Made by a program: the position numbers and the translations under genes
Notes under the pieces: generated by a model
What the model saw: only the letters and a program-made list of their open reading frames with translations
What the model was told of the DNA's origin: nothing
Database searches by the model: none
In this document: in pieces, positions 1 to 8,135 of the stretch
Position numbering within the stretch: the stretch's first letter is position 1
Layout of the letters: the number at the start of each line of letters is the position of its first letter
Assembly: GCA_017552455.1 (NCBI GenBank)
Contig: JAFZPX010000017.1
Coordinates: forward strand, 1 to 64,000
Source: Clostridiales bacterium
GTDB lineage: Bacteria > Bacillota > Clostridia > Saccharofermentanales > Saccharofermentanaceae
Reading direction: 5' to 3'
DNA: 64,000 nt

Positions 1-309
1 AGAGGAAAGAATTACGGCCAGCACTATCGTTATAAGTACAGGTATAGCGGAGATAATGATGCACACAGTCGCATATATGCTCTTGGTGTTGATGCTTTTC
101 GCGATGATGGCAAGGACAAGACTTACAAAGAATCCGAAGCCGCCGGCTAAGATGAGGAACGTAAGGGAGTCTGTCATGGCTGCGTTGCCGCCGAGCCCTG
201 ACAGAACCCACATTACGATAAAGAACGGCGTCGCGATAACGCTTAATACCAACACGACAGTTGATATTATGCAAAGAGTTTTGGATGCAGTGTTATTCTT
301 GTCGTTCAT
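1..309 (-). CDS. Small multi-spanning membrane protein, C-terminus cut by window edge
   Basis: Reading leftwards from an ATG at 309-307 gives 103 codons without a stop before the window ends. The product begins MNDKNNTASK and then has three hydrophobic stretches at about residues 11-35, 46-68 and 78-103, separated by short polar loops (GGNAAMTDS; AKSINTKS). This is the pattern of a small integral membrane protein. No family is recognised. There is no convincing Shine-Dalgarno sequence in front of the ATG. An ORF of similar size on the opposite strand here is rich in Met/Arg and is judged a shadow. Confidence 0.65.
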   Translation of the reverse strand, partial: MNDKNNTASKTLCIISTVVLVLSVIATPFFIVMWVLSGLGGNAAMTDSLTFLILAGGFGFFVSLVLAIIAKSINTKSIYATVCIIISAIPVLITIVLAVILSS

Positions 310-316
310 AGAATTA

Positions 317-379
317 TTAGTTCACTAATATCTCGATGTAGCCGGGCAGAAAACTGTCTATCTCTTCTATCGCTTCAGG
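317..379 (-). pseudogene. Possible gene remnant (C-terminal fragment)
   Basis: Read leftwards, this stretch encodes EAIEEIDSFLPGYIEILVN followed by a stop, a protein-like ending. It has no start codon, and a TGA lies in frame just upstream. It looks like the decayed end of a gene, but its short length makes this weak. Confidence 0.2.
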
Positions 380-443
380 TCATCGACATTGAGACGATAC
401 TATAAGTGACGCAAGCACTTTATTAACGCGGTTGGACATATCC

Positions 444-1127
444 TTAGTTAGCGCTTATCGGAATATCAATCTGAATAGAATTACTGCCCATTCCTTGTCT
501 CAGCATTTCGTAAGATCCGACTGAAGAATTCCAAATGTTGCCGTCGCGGTCATCTGTAACCTCCGCATCGGGAAGCTCTTCGCACAACATATTAAACACC
601 CTGTCATATACTTCGATTGACAGTTCCTCATCGCTAAAGTCAAACACGATGTCAACATAATCGCCGTCAGCAAGAGCGAATGTTCCGTCTTCATTAATTG
701 TGGATACAACGCCGGCAGACAAGATTATGTCATCATCACCATTTTCTCTTTCGAAATAAGCAAGACATGGAGAAACAATGAACATCGGTTCTACAGGGAA
801 CTTGCTGCAATAAGAATCTGCTGTATCACCCGCTGATACATCAGACAGATAAGCGATCAGATCCATAATCTCATCAGCATCCATTCCTGCAACAGAATAT
901 ATGCCACCGGGTCTTGAAGTTTCCGGTTCCTGAACATCAGTCTCTTCAGACTCAACAACTACAGAAGTGGTTTCTGATGTATCGGCATTAGTTTCTTGAA
1001 CTTCAGTCTCTTCAGCATCGTCAGAGGATCTGTCAGGCTTTCCTTCCGCCTCAGATGAACATGCAAAAACAGAGAATGCCATTGAAGCACAGACGAGCAA
1101 TGCACATACTTTCTTCATTGATTTCAT
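444..1127 (-). CDS. Hypothetical lipoprotein
   Basis: A 227-aa protein with a lipoprotein signal: MKSMKK, a hydrophobic core and the lipobox VFAC, with the lipidated Cys at about residue 23. About 50 residues rich in Glu, Asp, Thr and Ser follow (an acidic linker such as ETEVQETNADTSE). The globular part covers roughly residues 75-227, including a ADGDYVDIVFDFSDEEL segment. It is expected to sit on the outer face of the membrane. A GGGAGG site lies 8 bases before the ATG. No enzyme motif or known family was recognised, so the function is unknown. Confidence 0.8.
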   Translation of the reverse strand: MKSMKKVCALLVCASMAFSVFACSSEAEGKPDRSSDDAEETEVQETNADTSETTSVVVESEETDVQEPETSRPGGIYSVAGMDADEIMDLIAYLSDVSAGDTADSYCSKFPVEPMFIVSPCLAYFERENGDDDIILSAGVVSTINEDGTFALADGDYVDIVFDFSDEELSIEVYDRVFNMLCEELPDAEVTDDRDGNIWNSSVGSYEMLRQGMGSNSIQIDIPISAN

Positions 1128-1200
1128 AATTAAATCCTCCCTTATTCTTGGTTTCCAACACCAAAATACTGCAAAGAGGTTACCCTCTCGACCCTCATTA

Positions 1201-1350
1201 TATCAAGAATGTTTGCCCAAATGTCAGCGTAATGGGTTTGACGACGACCTGCGGATGCCGCTTGATATGAATGCTATAAATGAGTTGTACGGGCAGGAGA
1301 ATGATTACTCGCTCGAATACGCCGTGCAGTGGTTAGACAGATTAGGATAA
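1201..1350 (+). pseudogene. Remnant of an unknown gene (3' end only)
   Basis: The frame ending at the TAA 1348-1350 reads NGFDDDLRMPLDMNAINELY then GQENDYSLEYAVQWLDRLG. That is normal amphipathic protein sequence, but no start or ribosome-binding site lies near enough to make a complete gene, and the frame continues upstream without a credible beginning. It is best read as the surviving C-terminus of a degraded gene. It could instead be a very short real ORF starting at one of the internal ATGs. Confidence 0.35.
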
Positions 1351-1452
1351 ATCTGTCGGAAAACCAACACAAAGCAACGTTATTATTGATTGGTTTCACT
1401 TTCTGCACCTGCAATAATGAGTTTTGTAAGTACTCATTACGGAGGTGAGCAT

Positions 1453-1683
1453 ATGAAAGAACTTAATATAAAAGATCTTACTAATGTAATAGGCGGCGCA
1501 GAGTTAGGCGAGGTTCAGAACACATACTATCCGCCCGAGAGAAGTCCTATGCGCAAGTATGCAGCTACAGGCAACTGGGTAAGGCTTAAGTGCCATAAGT
1601 GCAGAAGTCTTGACATTAACTATATCGTAGTCGGCGACCACTCGGTCATGATGTGCAGAGACTGTGGTTCGATAGTCGTGTAA
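1453..1683 (+). CDS. Double-glycine leader peptide with zinc-ribbon-like core
   Basis: The 76-aa product starts at ATG 1453, fixed by GGAGGTGAGCAT directly upstream; a longer frame from 1390 lacks such a site. Residues 1-15, MKELNIKDLTNVIGG, fit the double-glycine leader of class II bacteriocins and related exported peptides: Leu at -12, Asp at -8, Leu at -7, Val at -4 and Gly-Gly at -2/-1. Known leaders of this kind are cut by C39 peptidase-ABC transporters (PCAT). The 61-residue core holds two CxxC pairs (Cys47/50 and Cys68/71; motifs KCHKC and MCRDCG), the layout of a zinc ribbon. No transporter or immunity gene is adjacent. Its role could be a secreted peptide or a signalling molecule; that is inference. 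Confidence 0.75.
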   Translation: MKELNIKDLTNVIGGAELGEVQNTYYPPERSPMRKYAATGNWVRLKCHKCRSLDINYIVVGDHSVMMCRDCGSIVV

Positions 1684-1715
1684 CTTATTTCTTGCCTGTC
1701 AGATAGTAAACCGCG

Positions 1716-1741
1716 AGGGCTGTCCTGTGTGACAGCCCTTT
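1716..1741 (+). terminator. Hairpin terminator after the GG-leader gene
   Basis: AGGGCTGTC and GACAGCCCT form a perfect 9-bp stem around a 6-base loop, 33 bases after the stop codon. The T-run that follows is short (TTT), so it may be only moderately efficient. Confidence 0.6.
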
Positions 1742-2008
1742 GGACTGCGGCGAAAAATGTATAGTCGGTTTTCCATCCATCTGCTTCAATCTGTATTCAA
1801 CCGGAATCACATAGCCCAATACTCTATTTTAAAGGTATTTCATGCTTTGGCAGTCTCTTGGGGACGGACCTTCGATCGTACACGGAATACCCAGCTTTTC
1901 TAGTTCTTCTCTGAAGAGATTAGAAATACTGATAGTTTTCTTAAGTCTCATTATCCGCCGCCGGCAGGAGAAACAACCCCGGCGGTACCAGGGTTCGATA
2001 AATAATGA
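1742..2008. other. Gene-poor spacer
   Basis: With the preceding terminator this makes about 325 bases without a supported gene. An ORF from 1842 on the plus strand overlaps the end of the transporter on the other strand and has no ribosome-binding site. A GC-rich 7-bp inverted repeat (CCGCCGG at 1958-1964, CCGGCGG at 1979-1985) could help end transcription of the leftward transporter gene, but it lacks a T-run. Confidence 0.4.
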
Positions 2009-3367
2009 TTATTTCATGAATCCGCTGATGAATATCAGCAATATCAAAACAGGAAGCACATACTTAAAGTAACCGATCATTCTGCGGCTGATCTTAATTC
2101 CTTTTCCGGTATTTGCTTCATCAAGAAACTTATCCGCACCCCACCCGAATTTGGTTACACAGAAAAGGAGGAAAATCAGGGATCCTGAAGGCAGCAGAAT
2201 ATTGCTTACAATGAAATCCGCGCTGTCGAGGATATCGCGGCCGCCGATGAGATGAACGTTCTTAATAACATTGTATCCCAAGATGCAGGGAATACTGCCC
2301 AGAAGGATTACAACACAGTTTATCAGTACCGACTTTATCCTGCTCCATCCGTAATTATCAACAGCTGATCCGACAAGGTTCTCAAATACGGCAATTATCG
2401 TTGAGAAGCTTGCAAATGTCATAAAGATAAAGAACAAAGTCCCCCAGATTCTTCCGCCCGGCATATCAATGAAAATGCAGGGCAAAGTAATAAATATGAG
2501 AGAGGGTCCTTCAGAAGGTTCTATTCCGAATGAAAAGCAGGCAGGGAAAATAATCAAACCTGACATGACAGCTACGAATGTATCCAGGACACAGATCCTT
2601 ACCGCTTCTCCCGCAAGCGTATATTCTTTTGATATATAGCTTCCGAAGACCTCTATCGAAGCTATGCCCAGACTCAGTGTGAAAAAAGCCTGGTTCATTG
2701 CACTTACAACCACATTCAATAAACCGGCCTGTTTTACATTCTCAATGTTGGGAAGAAGATAGAAACTCAAACCCTCGCCGGCTTTCTCAAGGAATAAACT
2801 CTTACCCGCAAGAGCAAAAATGAGCACAAGCAGTCCCAGCATCATGTATTTATTAACACGCTCAAGACCGTTTTTGACGCCCAAACTTATAACAAGGAAA
2901 CCCGTAACAACCGTTATGCTCATAAAGATGAGCATCTCCGCGGGATTATCGAGCATATTTGCAAATTCATTTGCAGCCTCTTCGTTTCCCAACCCGTCAA
3001 AAGTGCCAGTCAAAAACTTCCATGCGTATGCAAGCATCCACCCTGAGACGGTCGTATAATACATCATCAAAAGATAGCATCCTGCCAGACAAACCCAGCC
3101 GTGAAGATGCCACTTGCTGCCCTTTTTCTCAAGCTTTCTGTAGGCCTGAACAATAGTGCTTCCGCTTCCGCGTCCTATACTCAATTCCATTGTAAGAATG
3201 GGAATCCCCATCAATGCGAGAAACAGCAGATAAAAAAGAACAAAAACCGCGCCGCCGTTCTGACCTGTCACATATGGGAATTTCCATACGTTCCCGATTC
3301 CTATGGCACATCCTGCGCTGACAAGTATGAATCCCAGCCTGCTGGCAAAGCCTTCTCTGTTTTCCAT
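2009..3367 (-). CDS. Sodium-dependent amino-acid transporter, NSS/SNF family
   Basis: A 452-aa polytopic protein of the neurotransmitter:sodium symporter family, which imports amino acids or related compounds with Na+. The N-terminus carries the family signature in TM1 (GCAIGIGNVWKFPYVTGQNG), whose unwound segment binds sodium and substrate, followed by TM2 and the SIGRGSG loop. The TM6 region contains TLSLGIASIEVFGSY. About eleven or twelve membrane segments can be counted, the usual number for bacterial members of 440-500 aa. The ATG is preceded by AAGGAAAAAGTT. It lies 33 bases downstream of a small membrane-protein gene that probably encodes a partner. The substrate cannot be read from sequence. 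Confidence 0.93.
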   Translation of the reverse strand: MENREGFASRLGFILVSAGCAIGIGNVWKFPYVTGQNGGAVFVLFYLLFLALMGIPILTMELSIGRGSGSTIVQAYRKLEKKGSKWHLHGWVCLAGCYLLMMYYTTVSGWMLAYAWKFLTGTFDGLGNEEAANEFANMLDNPAEMLIFMSITVVTGFLVISLGVKNGLERVNKYMMLGLLVLIFALAGKSLFLEKAGEGLSFYLLPNIENVKQAGLLNVVVSAMNQAFFTLSLGIASIEVFGSYISKEYTLAGEAVRICVLDTFVAVMSGLIIFPACFSFGIEPSEGPSLIFITLPCIFIDMPGGRIWGTLFFIFMTFASFSTIIAVFENLVGSAVDNYGWSRIKSVLINCVVILLGSIPCILGYNVIKNVHLIGGRDILDSADFIVSNILLPSGSLIFLLFCVTKFGWGADKFLDEANTGKGIKISRRMIGYFKYVLPVLILLIFISGFMK

Positions 3368-3400
3368 AACTTTTTCCTTCTTGTTTAACTCAGTAGTAGA

Positions 3401-3637
3401 TTATATCCAACCGAAGTATTCACCTATCATAGTGAACAACAGCGGCAGATTCATAAGACCGCTAGCGGTAACGATAATGGAGACAATACCGAGAGGACCG
3501 AATTTCTTGCTCTTTCCGCTCTTCACTCGTTTGATCCAGATAATGTCCAGAATGAGCGGAGGCACGATGCTAACGAGCGCATAAGCGATCAAAATAAATA
3601 TAACGATTCCCTCCAAAACTATAAACCCACTGTCCAC
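3401..3637 (-). CDS. Small two-helix membrane protein, putative NSS transporter partner
   Basis: A 78-aa protein from a GTG start, with AAAGGA 11 bases upstream. Two hydrophobic helices (about residues 5-32 and 47-75) flank a basic loop, KRVKSGKSKK. It is encoded immediately before the NSS transporter in the same direction. Small membrane subunits encoded next to NSS transporters are known, for example MetS with MetP in Corynebacterium, so a similar helper role is a reasonable inference from context. Sequence similarity to MetS is not claimed. Confidence 0.7.
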   Translation of the reverse strand: MDSGFIVLEGIVIFILIAYALVSIVPPLILDIIWIKRVKSGKSKKFGPLGIVSIIVTASGLMNLPLLFTMIGEYFGWI

Positions 3638-3700
3638 TGCTTGTTGTTCCTTTCTGTCAGTAAATGTTGTTCAATAATGAAATCTCTTTTGTGGAGTGTT

Positions 3701-6499
3701 TTACTTTCTTACAAAGCGGAAGACGTTGCTCTTGTCTTCGGGGGAGAGTGAGCGGATGTACTCAAGATACATCGTTGTGACGTAGTCGGCACGGCCTTCG
3801 TCTGACAGTTTCTCCAGGGCTTTTGCTGCGTCTTCGCGGCGGCCGAGCTGGAAGAGTCTCATAGCTTCGCGGAACTCGACGCTGTTGCTCGAGCGCAGTT
3901 CTTTTTCTTCGTCTTTCAGGCAGTCGAGGATCTCATACACACCCTTAACCTCATTGACGCCTGCGACCTGTATCATACCGAGGTATCTTATGTCGAGATC
4001 TTCGGGGGCGGCGAGTCGGTCGATGGTATCCTTGGATACGAGGATCGCGGTCTTATACTGCTTCGTCAAAGACTCAAGCCTCGATGAGAGATTAACGGTA
4101 TCGGATATGACGGTGCCCGACAGACGCTCACTCTCGCCGACGATTCCGATCATCGCCATGCCCGTGTGGATTCCTATGCCTATATTGATATCGCTTACTT
4201 TAAGTTCCTTTGCCGTATCCGGGTTGAGCACGATCGCGCGGTAAAGATCCGCGGCGGCCTTAATCGCGTCATCAGGCTTCTCGAAAAGTGCCATCACGGC
4301 ATCCCCGATATACTTGTCTACGAAGCCGTTGTGCTCCCTTATGATGGGGCCCGCTTTGCCGTAGATTGTGTTGACGAAGGCGAAGTTCTCCTTTGCTGTC
4401 ATGATCTCGGAGTTGATAGAGAAAGATCTGATGTCGCAGAACAGGACGGTAAGTTCACGGGAGCTCGCATCACCCAGCGAGAGATCGGTGAAGTTCTCTT
4501 TGCCTAAGTACTCGCGGAACTTCTCGGGGACGAACTTATAGTAGAACTGCTCTGTGCGGTCCTTCTCTTCGAATGACTTCTCGAGGTTTATCGCCATATC
4601 GTTTACTTCATTACAGATCTCTCCAAGCTCATCCTTCGATTTGTAATTGATTCTCGCAGAGAGGTCTCCGTCAGCGATGCGCTTGACTGTCTTAGTAGCC
4701 CTCTTAATGACACCGGTGATGAGGAGCATCGACAGAATGATCAGGACTATGAGAACGAATACGATTATAAAGCTGAAGACGGTGATCAGTCCCCATAATT
4801 CACTTCTGTCAATGTAGAGGAAATAAATATCCTCAGAGACCTTCAGGTAGTAATCGCCGGTTGAATCCGTATCTGCGATCTTGCCGTAAGCGCTGATATT
4901 GCTGCGGGATAAAGCGTTAAAGCCGACAAGACCATTCATGTTGCTCGACAGATTCAGATCAGAAGTCCTGTCGAATCCTTCGTCCAGGATCACTTCCTGC
5001 AACATAGGTATCTCAAGGCTGTAGTCTGAAGCAATAAGATATGCGTGACCGTCGTCGCTTATGTAGATTATGGAGAACTCATATCCCTCGCTCCAATCAG
5101 CACCCGATCCCAATGCTGCGAGTTCGGACCGAAGCTCCTGATAAGCTACTCCGGTGTCTTCGTTCAGCGTCATCAACTTCGAGAAGTCATATCCTCTGAA
5201 GTTGTCGGTAGCAAGGTCACATACAGAGGTTATGTCTTTCTCTATCTCAGCCTGCTTCTGAATATCCGCTCTGTTATATATCGATACGGCCATGACGATC
5301 GCGAGTATGACGAATACGGGTATCGTAATTATCAGTTGCTTATAAAGAAGAGTTTTCCTTCTGATTATAAGATGGATGACAAGTCCGAATACCGGGATCA
5401 GGAACAAATAACTCAACCAGTAAACGAAGTACATGAGCGGAGTGTTATTAGGTCTTAATAAGATATTCCTCGCGATGAGTTCTCCGTTATAAGTCAGAAG
5501 ACCTCTCTCGAAGCTTATGACGAGCGAATCCTCGGAAGCTCCCTGCGGACGGTATGATTCTATAGAAACAAAACATCCGGGATCATCGATCACACCTTCA
5601 GTATCGAATACTTCGGTTAATTCTCCGTTCTCAAGAAGATAAACGGTAACGGGATCTCCATCGACAGCCACATAGATCTTTCCGTTGGAGATGACTGCAT
5701 CATCGAAGAACGGGTGACCGCTGTCCGCGGGATCAAAATAGTAGATGCTTTCTCCTATAGGCTCGTCGAACCTGACATCATATACATTGCCGTCGTTTCT
5801 TAAGAAGAGGAAAGAACCGTCTACCGGAATGACTTTAACCGTACATGTGCCGTTCGGATCCGTCTCATAGAGGCGGCTTGTGCTTACAGCCTGAGTCGCT
5901 GTATCGATCGAATAGAGCGTAACTCCGTTCATATCGATCTTCGCGAAAGTAACGTATCCGTCAAAGTAATGAAGTGCGCTTAACTTCCATCCGTTTAATC
6001 TGTCAGATGCGTCGTGCGCAATAGTAAATACCGAATCTTGGATCACATAATCTCCGGATACGCGTACTACTATGTCCTCAGTATTAGTCTCATATACTGC
6101 GTAAAGATCTCCGCTGTCGGTAAGCGCGAAGTTATTGATCAGGACCGAATCACCGTTGGCAAAGCCGTTGCCTGACACAACTCCGATACCGCAGTAGCCC
6201 TGATCACCTGTATCTATATTGATAAAGCCTGCAACACCATTCGGAGTCTGATCACAGTAGACCGCCATATCTCCGCTGTTGTTGATCGATAATGTCCCGG
6301 CTTTCTGGAGAGGATACTCATGAACAATGTGGTCATAATCGTCAGTCGTGGCCATAGTATAACGGTAAAGCGGGGTTGTAACAGAAATCGATATCGAGAC
6401 CACAAGAAGTATGAAGGCAGTCAGCAAAAGCCAACGGGCTTTACCGAAGAGCTTATATATGATTCTCTTGCACGCTTTCAAAAACTTCATATCAGCCAT
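3701..6499 (-). CDS. Membrane-bound class III adenylate cyclase with large sensory region
   Basis: A 932-aa receptor cyclase. Membrane helices lie at about 23-43, 354-378, 385-408 and 568-598. They enclose two outside regions (about 44-353, beta-rich with repeated GD/DSG loops that may form a propeller; and 409-567). A HAMP domain (RIADGDLSARINYKSKDELG) leads to a class III cyclase domain at about 680-855. Metal-binding Asp689 lies in FCDIRSFS and Asp733 in DKYIGDAVMALF. The Lys of DKYIGD and Asp of SDTVNLSSRLE agree with ATP rather than GTP as substrate, and Asn/Arg of NLSSRLE are the transition-state residues. It probably makes cAMP in response to an external signal. The start is uncertain: ATG 6499 is preferred over an upstream TTG at 6529, but neither has a good ribosome-binding site. 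Confidence 0.88.
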   Translation of the reverse strand: MADMKFLKACKRIIYKLFGKARWLLLTAFILLVVSISISVTTPLYRYTMATTDDYDHIVHEYPLQKAGTLSINNSGDMAVYCDQTPNGVAGFINIDTGDQGYCGIGVVSGNGFANGDSVLINNFALTDSGDLYAVYETNTEDIVVRVSGDYVIQDSVFTIAHDASDRLNGWKLSALHYFDGYVTFAKIDMNGVTLYSIDTATQAVSTSRLYETDPNGTCTVKVIPVDGSFLFLRNDGNVYDVRFDEPIGESIYYFDPADSGHPFFDDAVISNGKIYVAVDGDPVTVYLLENGELTEVFDTEGVIDDPGCFVSIESYRPQGASEDSLVISFERGLLTYNGELIARNILLRPNNTPLMYFVYWLSYLFLIPVFGLVIHLIIRRKTLLYKQLIITIPVFVILAIVMAVSIYNRADIQKQAEIEKDITSVCDLATDNFRGYDFSKLMTLNEDTGVAYQELRSELAALGSGADWSEGYEFSIIYISDDGHAYLIASDYSLEIPMLQEVILDEGFDRTSDLNLSSNMNGLVGFNALSRSNISAYGKIADTDSTGDYYLKVSEDIYFLYIDRSELWGLITVFSFIIVFVLIVLIILSMLLITGVIKRATKTVKRIADGDLSARINYKSKDELGEICNEVNDMAINLEKSFEEKDRTEQFYYKFVPEKFREYLGKENFTDLSLGDASSRELTVLFCDIRSFSINSEIMTAKENFAFVNTIYGKAGPIIREHNGFVDKYIGDAVMALFEKPDDAIKAAADLYRAIVLNPDTAKELKVSDINIGIGIHTGMAMIGIVGESERLSGTVISDTVNLSSRLESLTKQYKTAILVSKDTIDRLAAPEDLDIRYLGMIQVAGVNEVKGVYEILDCLKDEEKELRSSNSVEFREAMRLFQLGRREDAAKALEKLSDEGRADYVTTMYLEYIRSLSPEDKSNVFRFVRK

Positions 6500-6720
6500 A
6501 ATGTTAGAGGCAATGTCTGATGCTGTCAATGTTTTTTAATATATTAATAATTAAACGAACTGAGCCTCGATCTATATCTAATGCTTCGTTATACATAAAG
6601 ACCGGAGGATCTCACTGATATGTACCCAGGAAACTGGACACATAGATAATTGAATTAGTTTTAACAGATGGATGCCATCCTGCATGTTCATTGTGTGGTG
6701 TATCAGAGAAGCGAATACCG

Positions 6721-6750
6721 TTGAAATCAGTATTTACAAGGAATTATAAT
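6721..6750 (+). promoter_or_regulatory. Sigma-A type promoter for the methyltransferase gene
   Basis: TTGAAA (6721-6726) and TATAAT (6745-6750) are separated by 18 bases and lie 45 bases before the ATG at 6796. Confidence 0.6.
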
Positions 6751-6795
6751 CTCAATCAATTGATGACACAATGTGACATTTAAGGAGGGAATAAG

Positions 6796-7587
6796 ATGGA
6801 GATCAAAGACAGCAGGATAGATGCAGGCAAGGCTTTCGACTGGGGTAAGACCTCTGAATACTATGCGCGATACAGGGACATTTATCCCGAGGAGTTCTAC
6901 AGCAAGGTTGCAGACAGGGGACTTTGCGTTAGGGGACAGAAGGTATTGGACCTCGGCACAGGCACGGGCGTGCTGCCGCGCAACATGTATAAGTACGGAG
7001 CGCGGTGGACCGGAACCGACATTTCACCCGAGCAGATAGAGCAGGCGCGAAGGCTTGCTGCAGAGGAAGGAATGGACATCGAATTCAAAACAGTTTCTGC
7101 AGAGAAGTTAGATTACCCCGCGGAGACTTTCGACATAATCACAGCATGCCAGTGCTTCTGGTATTTCGATCACGAGAAGGTGGCCCCCGAGTTTCACAGG
7201 ATACTTAAGAAGGACGGCAGGATCGTAATCCTCTACATGGCGTGGCTTCCCTTTGAAGACGAGATCGCAGGCAAGAGTGAAGCAATCGTTCGCAAGTACA
7301 GCCCTGATTGGACGGGTGCAGGCGCGACACGAAAGCCCATCGACATCCCGGAAGTGATGTACGATTATTTCGAGCTTGAAGAGCACGAGGAGTACGACCT
7401 GAAGGTGCCCTTCACGAGAGACTCCTGGCACGGCCGTATGATCGCGTGCAGAGGTGTCGGTGCTTCGTTATCGCCGGAGGAGCTTGCGAAGTGGGATGCG
7501 GAGCACAGAAAGTTCATGGAAACCGTTCCTGACAGCTTTGACGTTCTTCACTATGCGGCTATAGCTGTATTAAAGCGAAAAGCTTAA
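6796..7587 (+). CDS. SAM-dependent class I methyltransferase
   Basis: A 263-aa protein of the UbiE/Methyltransf_11 type, which transfers a methyl group from S-adenosylmethionine. Motif I is VLDLGTGTGVLPRNM (about residues 51-65), followed by the acidic motif II region TGTDISPEQIEQAR and motif III/IV around FDIITACQCFWYFDHEKV. The remainder is the usual small-molecule methyltransferase cap with no recognisable acceptor signature. An AAGGAGGGAATAAG site precedes the ATG. It stands alone, with its own promoter upstream and a convergent gene downstream. The substrate is unknown. Confidence 0.9.
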   Translation: MEIKDSRIDAGKAFDWGKTSEYYARYRDIYPEEFYSKVADRGLCVRGQKVLDLGTGTGVLPRNMYKYGARWTGTDISPEQIEQARRLAAEEGMDIEFKTVSAEKLDYPAETFDIITACQCFWYFDHEKVAPEFHRILKKDGRIVILYMAWLPFEDEIAGKSEAIVRKYSPDWTGAGATRKPIDIPEVMYDYFELEEHEEYDLKVPFTRDSWHGRMIACRGVGASLSPEELAKWDAEHRKFMETVPDSFDVLHYAAIAVLKRKA

Positions 7588-7610
7588 GTTGCTTCTTGCG
7601 ACACACGTTA

Positions 7611-7973
7611 TCACGGTAGTCCTGCGATTTGTGCTGACTCCGGGAATAACGGGTTGTATAGAACGGTAACATAATCGCCCTGATATGCCAGATAACGGCC
7701 GACTTCTTCATAAGGAACATCAGCGTCACGATGGCATTCAAATGTACAAGTCTTTCCGTACCAGGTATTGAACCGTATTGTGCAATCAATGATCAGGTGT
7801 TTATCGCCGTAGCTGCCGTCAGGGTTTAACTCGATGCAATGGCAGGTGGTAATGCATCCGTTGATTACTTTTCCTCTGGCAGGAAGGCGGCAGAAACAGG
7901 ACAACACTAATGCTGTACCAAGTATGATTAACGCACCGATGATAATCGGTTTTTTCTTAATCTCAGTCTTCAT
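7611..7973 (-). CDS. Small membrane-anchored hypothetical protein
   Basis: A 120-aa protein with one N-terminal membrane helix (about residues 9-27, PIIIGALIILGTALVLSC) and an external domain of about 90 residues containing five Cys (GCITTCHC, IDCT, TCTFECH) and a tyrosine-rich end. A GGAGGATTCGATT site precedes the ATG, which supports it as a real gene. The helix ends in LSCFC, which is not a clean lipobox, so membrane anchoring by the helix is more likely. No family was recognised. The clustered cysteines suggest disulfides or metal binding. Confidence 0.65.
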   Translation of the reverse strand: MKTEIKKKPIIIGALIILGTALVLSCFCRLPARGKVINGCITTCHCIELNPDGSYGDKHLIIDCTIRFNTWYGKTCTFECHRDADVPYEEVGRYLAYQGDYVTVLYNPLFPESAQIAGLP

Positions 7974-8092
7974 AATCGAATCCTCCGTCTTGATTACAAT
8001 TTACAGCGCGTGAAGGTTCGATTTAAGACACTGAGAATATGAATTGCGTGTATTCTTTTCTACCGCTGGTATGAGTGTCCTTTATTGTTAGT

Positions 8093-8120
8093 TATAATAT
8101 ACTCATAAACCTGTACAGGT
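8093..8120 (+). promoter_or_regulatory. -10 element and perfect palindrome before the SDR operon
   Basis: A TATAAT (8093-8098) is followed at the expected transcription start by the perfect 12-bp palindrome ACCTGTACAGGT (8109-8120). Its position, overlapping +1, is typical of a repressor operator. No convincing -35 sequence was seen. The binding protein is not known. Confidence 0.5.
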
Positions 8121-8135
8121 ATGGGAGGCATTTAT

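Noticed and set aside
56-328. Plus-strand ORF of 90 codons at the left edge
   Set aside because: It mirrors the minus-strand membrane protein, which has a more natural hydrophobic pattern.
1842-2072. Plus-strand ORF of 76 codons near the terminator
   Set aside because: It has no ribosome-binding site, an unusual composition, and overlaps the end of the NSS transporter.
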